A DNA stretch of 64,000 nt, taken from positions 8,460,001-8,524,000 of the forward strand of contig CM020503.1 in the NCBI GenBank assembly GCA_009823395.1, given 5' to 3'. Shown here one piece after another: positions 26,575-38,200 of the stretch. A model generated the notes under the pieces. That model saw only the letters and a list, made by a program, of their open reading frames with translations, made no database searches and was not told where the DNA came from. Made by a program: the position numbers and the translations under genes. The stretch comes from Thamnaconus septentrionalis. Its lineage: Eukaryota; Chordata; Actinopteri; Tetraodontiformes; Monacanthidae. Within the stretch, counting starts at the first letter, position 1. Every line of letters starts with the position of its first letter.

Positions 26575-28527
26575 ATGTCTAATTTCTCGTACAAACCCTA
26601 CACCTCTGGGAACCAAAGGTCTGACCAGGGGCAGTACACCTGTTCTACATTTCCATCTGAGAACCACCCACAGAGAGGAGGATCATCTCATGTTCGACCT
26701 GAGTCCAGCTTCAGCTCTACATCGGCTCCCCAAGTAGCGCCTCAAAGTTCGGACAGAATGTTTCCATCGCCTATGTCTCAGTCTATGGCCTACAGACCTG
26801 AGCAGAGTTGGACCCGGATAAATGAAGACATGGAGAGGTCTGTTGACATGCATATTAGCGGATCCTCTGAGGAAATAAGTCATCATGGTAAACCAACATA
26901 TCAGTTTATGGATCAGAACACTGGATTTGACAGATCTCAAAGAGAAGAGTTCCGCTCTCCTGGCACTGAGAGAGATCACTTTCGATCCTTAGGCACTGGA
27001 AGGAAATATTCAGTGTCCTCATCCTCCATTTCTGTCGGGCAGAGACACTCAAACCTTCAAAGTGGCAGTTACTCTTTGGACTGGTTGTCCAAATATGAAA
27101 AGCCAGCATCCAGTAGTTCAGGATTTTATTCATCATCAGTATCATCTACTTATGCAAGAAGTGGTGAAGGTTGTTTTCGTGCTCCCAGTGAAAGGGAACA
27201 TAATCAACGGTCCAATTCAGATTTTGGTGAAAACTCCTTAGCATACGCTCAATCAACTCAAAACAAGTACAATTCCCAGTCAGCCGCTGACATCCTTCTG
27301 CATTTTGGGCTTGAAAAGGAGGACTTGGAACAGCTCATCTCCTACCCAGAAGAACAAATCACTCCTGATAATCTGCCATTTATTTTACGCCAAATCCGTA
27401 TTGAAAAAAACAAAAGGGAAGCCACTGCAGATCAGTCAAACCCTTTTTCAGAACCTCAGTCCACCAGAAGTATGGTTGGAATGGACAGAAATGATTTGTA
27501 TACACCAGGAGAAATTGGGAACTTACAGGAAGGAAGGTCAACAGCTGTTCCACAGACAAGCAAAGTGATTGACTATGGACATACTTGTAGATATACAAGA
27601 GGGGTTACAGATGATTTTCGGAGGACCAGCAACAGTGAAAGTGTGTTGCAAGCGGACAATTCCAACAGTTTCAAACAAGTACTAGAACATCTGCAAAATG
27701 ATGCAGCGGACATGAAAAGCTCTCCTGTGGAATTTGCACAAGATGAAGTAAGTTCTTGCGCCAATCTCAACTCCTTATTTCAGTCAGCGGTAAAACCTGT
27801 GACCCCACCAAGCAAATCAAACCCCACTCTCCAAACCGTACTTGACTCTGTCACTTTGGAAAAACGAGGCACAGACTTCAGAGGTGTTCAGTCTGAAACC
27901 ATAAAACCTGTTGCTTCGGCAGAACCTAAAGCGGATCAGCAGCTTGCATCAAAAGCCCACACTCTGTTGCCTGCTGTCAGCCAGGTTCGAACTGGCTTTG
28001 TGGTTTACGACAGTAAAAACAGAAGTGGCATGAAGAATCAGGTAAACACTCCTGCCCAGTCCTCAAGTGGGACTGAAGACATGAAAAAGCAGCAGGTCCA
28101 GGAAGAAACCCAGATGCAGAAACCACCATTGGCACAGCAGCAAGTACAGAAGCAGGTGGAGCAGACTGAAAAGCCTGTACCTCCAACAGACACAGGAGCT
28201 TGGCCTCCCCTTTTTCCCTCTGTGAAACCAGGTGCCCCTGCACCTACAGCTGAGACCATCACTAATATTTCACAAACTGTGAAATACCCGGTATTTCTCC
28301 CTGGTGGTCCTCAGCCCACCATCAGGCCTCCAGTCCACCCTCAGCCAGTTGCGTGCCTGACCAGCTACAACCATCTGATGCCGACCTCCTCCCACATGCC
28401 TGCTAAAAAAGTTGCAGCCTCCAAGAGTCTACCAGACTTGGCATCGATGCATGACTACGCTGCAGCCACACCAAGAATCTTTCCACATACTTGTTCTCTG
28501 TGTAAGAAAGAATGCACCCAAATGGCA
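26575..28527 (+). other. Copy A exon 1: disordered N-terminus and first half of zinc finger 1
   Basis: 651 codons, rich in Ser, Gln and Pro and predicted disordered. Two islands are conserved with copy B. One is a helical motif around residues 240-285 (GLEKEDLEQLISYPEEQ, then a DNLP..LRQIRI stretch). The other is an IDYGHT motif near residue 331. Both resemble the N-terminal signatures of ZNF638 and matrin-3. The exon ends in FPHTCSLC, giving the two Cys ligands of a matrin/U1-type finger. The next exon (29640-29701) supplies DWISHQNTGLH with the H-x5-H pair, and exon 29947-29985 encodes YPDWDGD, also as in ZNF638. Confidence 0.85.
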
Positions 28528-29207
28528 GTAAGTAGAAAAACTGTATTTGGTTCTCTCCTTTGCCAGAATGACGATTAAATGTTTTTTCCTCAAAATAAAC
28601 CTTTTGCTTCTACAACCAGCCGATACCCATACATCACCAACAAGCAAATCAGTCTGACCCTGTACATTATATCTTTAGCTGTGCAGAATTAATTACTGGT
28701 CTGCTCTCTTCTTGGTCTCAGATTGTATTGTGAATGCCCCATTGGAGGGTGGTATCATCGGTTGTCAGCTACCATTTGGGCTATAAGCCTCGTCACACAG
28801 AACCCTTTGGTTCTGCAGTGTGGGAAAACACAACAGCTAGTGTTTTCACACAGAGAGCCATGCCCAGCTTGATGTTTAAGAAACACATCGTGCAACGATG
28901 GATTTCATCTTCTACTAGGAGTATCAAATGCTCACGAGCCTCGCAGCATCACAACCATTTCTCTATATTTGCTTCTGTTCAGTTTTTAAGTCCTCCTGCA
29001 GGGCCACGTTGTTTAACCTGCCTGTCTTCAAGACTTCAGCCCAACCGAGTGGACTGTAAAAGACCACATCAGCATAAAATTCATTTGTATCAAACCAGTC
29101 CAATTTCCAGTGTCTACATCGTCTCGACTCCATATGGGCCATCAAGACCCCTGATGAAATGAAGACCTTTACCGTACCTTGGAAAACCTCTGATCCAGCC
29201 TCTGTTT

Positions 29208-29239
<32 letters not shown>

Positions 29240-32200
29240 TTTAAACTTTTTTTGACAATGCATCCTGATACATGTGCAAACAAAGGATTAAACTTAATAA
29301 AATAATGGTTTTTATTTTCGGTTACTGCCCATTTCTCTTTGGGTGACGTCCTGGACAAGTCGTCAGTTTATCGCTGGGCCACATACATACACAAACAACC
29401 TTTTCCACTCACACCTACGACCAATTAAGAGTTCCCAACTGACCCTTCTGTAAACCCCAAACCCTTTACTGTTGCTACCCATGGCAAGCTTCAGCCTTAG
29501 GCTGCAATATGGTATAATTGGTAAATTATGGTGTGTTTAACCTTACCAGTGGTATGGTTATCAACATAGAAATATGTAAAAGGAAAAACATTGGTGGAAA
29601 TGTTCCGTATTGAAATGTTGTGTGTCTGCTCTCTGTTAGGACTGGATTTCTCACCAGAACACGGGTCTCCACCTTGAAAACTGCAAACTTCTGCGAATAC
29701 AGTCAGTTTTCTTTTTCTCTTTTCCTTTTCCAGTTTTAAGAACATGACTGTTTTTTTTTCCTTAATGTGAATGAGGACAGTGCTACACCAGCCTACTTCA
29801 CCTTGGAGAATTTCAACAGAAATTTTCCTTCGTAAAATCACCTTGAACAATGTGCTGAATAATGTACACCTGATCACAAACAGAAATTATTTGTAGAGCG
29901 TGCGCTTGGATAATTGTTGTTTGTTTTGTTTTTTTCTTTCTTGTAGATACCCAGATTGGGATGGTGACATTGCACTTGGTGCTAGGTACAAAAATTGCAT
30001 TGCATGAGCAGTATTCTCCATTATATGCACTATTCATCTCTGTCTTGCTGTTGTGATCAATGTTGTCATTTTTGTATGTCAGCCACAAAACGCATATTTT
30101 TTTGTGGGTGTCCGTCTTTGCGAAGGTGTTGCATCTCGAGAACGTAAAGCTCTTTCAGAGAAAATAGTCTTTCGCGAACCTGGGATATACACATAAAATT
30201 TGAAATCTGATTTTCTCCCTCAAGTGATATTATTTCCAGATTAGTTCTTCATCAGGTTTTTAATCGTCTTTTCTCATCTTTAGGCGTGCAGATGGCGAGG
30301 TCAAGAGGCTCTCCACTTCTGCCTCAGTCCCAACTAAACAGCATTATCAAAAGAAACCAAGAGACAGAAGTCGCTCTTATTCCAGTTCACGATCTCGCTC
30401 CCGCTCTCGTTCCCGCTCCCGCTTGCCCCGCCACTGGCATTATGCCTCCGAGAGGAGGGGGGACAGACGCAGGAGCCGATCACGTTCCTCATATCGTTCC
30501 AGGCAGACTCGGAGGTGCGTGGCACGAGACAGCAGTAACATGGATCAGCATCGACACGGTTGTTGCTTGACAAGATTTTGTGTTTACATCTGGGTTTGTA
30601 CCCGCAACAGGTCTCGTTCGAGCTCTCACTCACCGTCGTATGAACGCAGAGCCTCCAGACGTTACCGATCACGTTCAAGGAGTCCGAACAGACAGTCGTC
30701 ACCACCACGTAGAAGCAACCGTCGCTCGCCACCAAGGAGGAGTGACCGGAGACCATCGCCTCCGAGGCGGAGCAGTGAGACGCGGCGGTCACTGAGGAGG
30801 AGCGAGGACAGACAATGGTCCACGAGAAGGAATCGTGACAGCAGATCATCCTCTGAATCGGACTCATCCCCTCAAAGAATATCTGAGATGCTGGCGAAGA
30901 AACTACTGGGAACATCAGGTTTAAAAGATGTTCAAGTTATAACTGTGATATTATGGGGAAAAAATAATATTGAGCAGCTGGAAACATTTATTGGAAAAGA
31001 GTTTGTCTTGCTCCAGTAATTTGATGCGTAAAATACTTCATTTTCATTTTGCCAAATACATTGGCTTGTTCTGAAAGTATAGGTCTTTTCATCAGACCTA
31101 TCGTCAGAGTTAACCGTTGACAAAACAAAATGTGAAAGATGTGCAGACATTAGATTTGACAAAGGATTTATGAGGGTTTTTTTGTTTTGTTTTTTAGTAG
31201 ACATGAAACACTGAGATTTTGTTGATGTCTGTTTCATCCCTTAGCTGTCCAGTCCCTGACACAAGAGTCCGACCTGACGGCTGTGGTTAAAACACTTGCT
31301 CCCGCTTTAATGGCTGAGTTAGCCAAAATGAAGTCTTCCTCTGTCTCCTCCACTGATAAGAGTGTGGCAAGATCTTCACCGAAAAAAGTAAGTACCTCTG
31401 TTTGCTGATGATGGAAGATTAAAAGGAATATTGACGATTATGATTATTTTTGATAGGTCTACTTCAGTGAAGACTAACGCTGATGTTGTCTATGTGTTTT
31501 TTTCCTTTAGTCTGAAGAATCCTCATCTCATGTCAGAGTGAAATTGTCAGGACTTTTACATAGTATTTCTTATGAAAATGTTAAGACTGCCCTGGAGAGC
31601 TTTGGAAAAGTGCAATCAATTGTGCTGTATAGATCAACAAAGCTGGTAGGTACTGTGCAAAGAAAGTTTAGTGTATGCATGTTTTTTTGTGTGTGTTAAA
31701 AGTATGGTATGTCTGTGTTTGCGTGCAGGTAAAAGTGGATTTTGAGAAAGAGGAAGATGCTCAGAAACTAATAACGGCAAAGTCTGTTGAAATCAATGGA
31801 GTGGCACTCACTGTCAGTAGTATGGTATGAGACTTTGTCTGCCTTAATGCATGACTTTTATAATACAGAAAGACCTTCTTTTTTTTTATTATTTCATCAT
31901 GATTGTTATTACTGCTGTGGAGCATAAATCCTGTCAATTTTCAAAATGACATCCCAAGTTTCCTTCAACAGAATGCTGCTCCTGAAGAGAAGGCGTCTAC
32001 ACCAAAGTAAGCTGTGTCCCACACAAACCTCTTTGCTTGTGCTTTACTTCTTGTATTTGTGAGATAGTAGACTTTCGTTTGTTTTAATGTGTAAAAAAAA
32101 AAAAATAGGGGGGGTGGTGTTGTTATGGAGCATCTACATCCATCCATCCGTCCATCCATCCATCTTCAATACCCGCTTCGTCCTCAAGTAGAGTTACGGG

Positions 32201-35200
32201 AGTCTGTCATAGGGCGAAGGCAGGGTTTCACCCTGGAGAGCGCTGGGTCACACAGAAAGACAAACAACCATTCTCTCTCACTCGCTCTCTCACTCACACA
32301 CACACATGCCTACTTTTGAATTTAGAGTTTCCAATTCACCTCACATGCATGTTTTTGGACTGTGAGAGGAAGCAGGAGAACGTGGAGAGAAGCCACACAG
32401 ACACAGGGAGAACATGCAAATTCCACACAGAAAGCTGACTGTGAGGTGACAGCGCTAACCACTGCACCACTGTGTTGCGCATGGATCATCTCATTACAGC
32501 ATTTTCACAGTTTTGCTTTCAATAGTATTTCAATTCAAAATCACCAGTGAAAAAAGCCATCCCCAAAAATGAATATTTTGTTTATTAATAGAATAAGAAG
32601 AAATAAGAAGAGAAGAAAAGAATGGACGTTAAACCATATGTAGACTGTGTCGGACTATGACTAATTTCAGCCCTGGGCCCCCTTATTTATATACTTACTT
32701 ATTTACTGTTAACATTAATTGTTCAGTTGTTTTTATAAAGGCAATTTACACAATTTGTCCAATTATTAATTTAATTTTTTCCAATATTACTGTAAATATA
32801 ATGCTGTGGAGTTCTTCAAAAGGCTGATAAGGTCCTTTAGATTTTGCCATCCTTTCATTCACATACATGAAACTCAAAAGATGGTAGTCTTTGGTAAATG
32901 CTTCTTAATAGTATGTCGTAAATGTTTTGTCCCTAAGCGAGTCCTTGAAGGTGTGTGTACAATGTTTGACTTATTATTTTTTTAAGCTTTCTTCTCTTGG
33001 TAAACTCTTCTTTTCCCCTCACCACAGAAAACCATCCGCTTCTACTGCCTCAATACCATCTGGATCTAAAACTACCCCAGCAGACAAACCCAGAACTCCG
33101 GTAACTGAAAGCAAAAGCCGGGCTACAACACCTCAGACTGCGAAACAAAAAGTGACCGGTTCCGTAGCAGATGGCAGCTCAACAAAGCAGGTCGCCAAAA
33201 CTTCAAATCCCGAAAAGACGTCCAAGAAGGCAGCTATTAAAAAGGACCCAGCACCCAAGTCCGCAGCTCCAGAAAATCAGTGCGACACCGGCCACTCGGA
33301 ACAGAAACCTATATTAGGAGAATGTGACAACGGTGAGAAAGAATCTGTGGCAAAAGAGACGGTAGAGGCTGATAAACCGGATTCCCGAGCGGAGACGTGT
33401 TCAGCCGAGCCAGAACAGAGTGGAGAATCAGCAGGTGGAGCTTCAGAGCCGATGGAAGTCGAAGGTGTTGCCAACCGCAAAGAAGAGAATCTAATACCTG
33501 TTGATTCAGTAGACAGAGAACCTTCAGCTGAGGGACCCAGTGAGAGTCAACCATCTACCAGCACTCTTGAAATTCCTGCAGCAGAAACCCAAACCGTGGA
33601 GCAAGGTACTCACAGCTTGGATAATTTCAGCGCTAATCTGGGCTGCCTTTTAAATATTCCCTTTAACTCTGATGCAGCTTCCACCAAGGATGTGTCTTCC
33701 AAAGCTGAGACATCTGCAGCAGCGACGAAGCAGCAGCAGCCTAGAGCATCCAGTTACGGTGCAGATCAAGACTCCACATTGACCATTGGGGACACCATAG
33801 AACAGCATCTGCAAACAAACCGCATTGGTAACAAAACATGTCTGACTTTTTTCTGTGAAGAAAAGACATTGTTGTTTTTTATTAATTCTTAACTTTCCAA
33901 CTTGTCATTTTCTCAGTGTGCCTGAAGAACAAAACCTGCTTCTCCCCAAATGTATGTTTTTGTTTTTGTTTTTTAAACAAATTTTTCAAATTTGTGTTTG
34001 TGCTTGAGATTCCATTTCAATAGGATATGAAGTCGCACTCAAACTTCACTATTTCCTGCGATGACGTCTAATGAATGGAAATGGTTTTTTCATCTCGTCA
34101 CAAGTTTTCTTCCACTTTTCCAGTTTTTTAAACATGGCAAGAGGGAGTTGATGATAAGCATGCTGCCCGTGTATTCCAAATGCTCCTACTCAGAAGAGGA
34201 CCTCGTACAACTGCTCACCCCATTCGGGTTCCAACATCAGGCGGAGAACATCTACATTCTTCCTCAGTTGCGCACGGTGGGTCCTAAATGAAGTTCCTGC
34301 TGACACACTGGCAGCGTCAGCTGTCTTAGCCACGCCCCTTCGTGCTTGACCACGTGCTTGTGCTTACAGTCACTGTTGTACAATGCTCCAATAACTAACA
34401 GTAGTAACTCTAAGAGTAATTATAATGCCATGTACAACTTACTTGTGTCTGTTGTTTGTTGTTTCAATTCATTTTATTTATAGTTATTGTCACATTGTTT
34501 TGACCTGCTTAGTCCCACTGAATAGTGTCAACGGTGAGATGACTCTGTGTTCTTGACCTTCCTCTCAGGCCTTCGTCAGGATGCCAACGATGGAGACGGC
34601 CCTTGCACTACTAATGAACTTTGTGGGGAAAAATTTGACGTTTAAAGAGTTCAAGATCCGTGTCCGTTTACTCGGCTGTGATTTAGCAATGTCTCCGGTG
34701 AGCAAAAAAATGAATTACTTTCCAGATGAATTTAAAAACAGGTTGATTTAATCATATTTTGTTTGTTTAGCTGAAGTTAAAGGTTAGAGGATAGTTTAAT
34801 ACAGAAATTCATTTCAGTTTATTTTTTAAAAATTATATTTTCTCCCAAATATCCTTTTTTTTTTCTTTTCCTTTTTTTTTTTTTAAAGAACTCAATCTTA
34901 TTTATCTTTTAGCCTTGAGGTATTTTGTGAATACGGCCCTTGCACTTAACATGATCACAATTGTAATTTCGCCTTTCTCTCTTTTAGCTCGGGTTTTATA
35001 AATACCTGATGAGACTGATGAAGACTGTAAGTGGACACGCACGCCATCATGAACACACAAAAAACATGAATTCATGTAGTTATTGTTCAAAGTGTTAAAA
35101 GGTGACAAAAGTGTTTAAATAAATTCTTTCCAGATGTCCGTTCCATCCTATAAGTGATCTGTAAGCATGAACCTTCTCTTTAAAGTTTTTACCTCTGTAT

Positions 35201-38200
35201 GTGATTGCAGCAAGTGACTGATGATGGACAGAGTTTAATCTTTATCAAGAACATCTCCCAAAGTAAGATTAAAGAGCTGAGGGAAATACTGATGGGAAAA
35301 ATCCAGGGTGTCAAGAACTTCCTGCCTCTTCTCAACAAGGTAAGAAGTGAAACAAAGTCAATGTCACTGACTGTTATGAGTAACGTCCTCCGACCAGTCT
35401 TCACTTTGCCTTTCCAGGTGTTTATAGAATTTGAGTCTCCTCATGATGCTGACCGCCTTGGAGTTTGGTACAGTCTCCTGAGAGAAGATCTCGGCCTAGA
35501 GGTGTACAGGCAGAAAATACCGCGTGAAGACTCCACCTCGCTGCGTACGTCTCTGAAAATATCATTTAGAATGCCCATAAAAATAGACATTTTTGTGACA
35601 AATTGTGAGAATATTTAAGACAAATATTTTAAACCAATCAATGCCATGGTGTTATTATATTGTTAACCATTGCTCATGTTTTCCAAGGTTACAATAATTG
35701 ATTCATATTTGACTTTTTTTTTTTTAAATACTAAAAGACAATTTGTAGCAGTTATAGTCAAAGAGGACATAATAGCATTTGTAATATTTTTAAAGTCAAT
35801 GTATACGTGTGTGATGAAACTGGACGTATGTGTACATATATTTATGTTGTTGTTCTTGTTAATGCCATTAGTACCAAGACATCCAGAAAAAGCTTTCCCA
35901 GACAGCCAGGAAGCTGCGGCTGCAACGGTCGTCCCACCGGTAAATTTTGGCATCCCTCAGGGCACCGTCGCACCGTTCTGGGTCCCGCTGAGGAGGAGTC
36001 CTTTCCTGTTCCCCACCAAGTCTCCTTGGTTCATCATCCCTGGTACGAGAGACATCACAGGGCTGGAGTTCAGTTTCAAACTGTAACATCACTCACTTGT
36101 TGTTTTTGCTTTTTTGTTTTCATCTAAGATCACCTGACTGTTCAAGGAGAGAAGGACATTGAGGTACACCTTGACATGTTGTTAATGTGTTGTTACTATG
36201 GATTCAGGACCACAAAGTCTCATTTGAAATGAATCCTGTCCAGTTCTGGATGGCTTTAACCCAAACCGTGTGCTTTGCAGGAGGCTGCTCAACGTGGCTC
36301 CATGTGCCCGACACTCATGTTGACGGGTCTACCGGAGTCAAAGTACACGCAGCATGATGTTGCCGGGCTGGTCTGGCCATATCTTTCCAAGCAGAACCTC
36401 CATTCCCTCTATTACAATGTGATCGTCCTGCCACTGCAGAGGAGGGTAAGAATAGAAAATGACAGTACAAGTGGCGAAAGAAAAGCAGTGTTACAGTTCT
36501 AGTGTTTTTTTTTTTAATCCCTGCATTTTGTTCTTTCCTCACTTCACCTCAAGGCCTTTGTGTTTTTCCCCGATTGGGCCTCCTGCTGCAATTTTGTCAG
36601 GGATCACATCGCAAAACCAGTTTCTGTGAAAGACTTTCCACTTTGCGTCCACTTTGTGCTGCAAGACATGCGTCCAGAAACTTCTGAGGTATGCGGACAA
36701 CCTTCTGTTCTACACGCCTTGAAAAGATCACTTAGACAAGTACTGCTGGAAAGACCTTTGGACAGGTCTATGAAAAATCAACTGACTTTGAAATGTGTCG
36801 ACGATTCCGCAGGAGATGTTGTACAAAACGGCGATGAAGTGGGGCAACGCTGTAAGTCATCCATCTCAGCAGACCAGACGTGTTTGAACTGTGTGTCTGT
36901 CCGGCTGGCCTTTCAGCTCCGAACCTCTCTCTCCCTCTACAGGGAGTTGGGGAGCCGGAGTCTCTGGAGGAGCGCTTGCTGTGTGTGGAGACGACTGAGA
37001 TGAGCGTCAACATAGCAATCCTGGTCATGGAAGCTGTGGCCTCCATCACCAGCTTTGTTGGCTTTCTGCCCCTCGGAAACAGGGTAAATATACGACGAAA
37101 TTAAACAACTTAAAGAGCATAACTGAAAATCTACAATGGAAAGATTTGATTTGAATCGAGTTTCAGGTCACAGTCGTCCTGTTAGCCGTTTTAAAGGCGT
37201 ATATTTTTGTATTGCGGTCCATTGGAAAAAATGCTCTTAGGGCCCATTGGATTTTTTTGCTGCAGTACCTAGAGTGGCCACAGGGAACAATTGTTGCACC
37301 GCCAGATTGCCAGTCCGGTATCCAGTTCTTATAATACGTCCATGGTTAGCACAAAAAGGGAGAGGGTCAGCACAGCTGCAAGTGCCCTTTCAATGGTTCG
37401 AGGACCCCTTAGCTGCCCACTGAGGTGCCTGAGGAGAAAAGACAACAAAAAAAAACACAGTTCTCTGAAACTTAAACCCTCAGGAATTTGCAACACCTTA
37501 TGTGAAAAAGAAATGGTCCATGCTTTGTGTTTACTGTCGACATCTTCCTCCTCCATTAGGTCTGTGTTGAGATGGCTGACTCTGCAGGTGTAACTCAGGT
37601 CATGAACAACCACAAGAATTTCGCCCTGGGTTCTACGAAGAAGCACACAATTTGGTATATATGTCCTTTTCAGATAAAAGTGTTCAATTCACCTTTTTAG
37701 AAGAATTTGACTGACTTTTTTTATTTTTATTTTTTTCCAGGAGTAACGTTCTGCATTTTAAGACGTGAGTACACACTGTGATTGCTTCTGTTGAGGTGCC
37801 TGGCTCGCCGGCCCACCTCGCGTCTTCGTTTATTGGAAGAAGAAGCAGAAGTCTCGTCTCTGGATGCAATCAGTTTTATTCCAATAAGTGAATGAGAGTT
37901 TACAGAGCTCTGGGCCAAACTCTCCTGTCAATAGTCTAACAGAGAATGGCTGCTCTTTCCCTCCACAGAGGAGTTTTTATTTTGCGTTGTTTCTGCACAA
38001 GAGGAAGTCGGGACGTTGGCGCCTTGCGTGCGACGCCGATGTCCTTATTTGGTGCTGTTTCCCACGAGCTGTTATCTCCACTGCTCACACTGCTCCACCT
38101 TGAGATCCTCTTTCGGCGGGAGTGTTTCGGCGGGCGTACCTGTGTACAATACTGAGAAAGAACGTGTCGTGCAATTCTGTATCAGCATGTTTTGACTACA

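Noticed and set aside
36901..36942. Alternative acceptor TTTCAG at 36916 for the RRM5 exon
   Set aside because: It would put the next codons out of frame relative to the upstream phase-0 exon. The CTCTACAG acceptor at 36942 keeps the frame and matches copy B.
36560..37003. 147-codon frame running through the copy A intron 36689-36812
   Set aside because: The intron is 124 bases, so read-through loses the downstream frame. The spliced form matches copy B.
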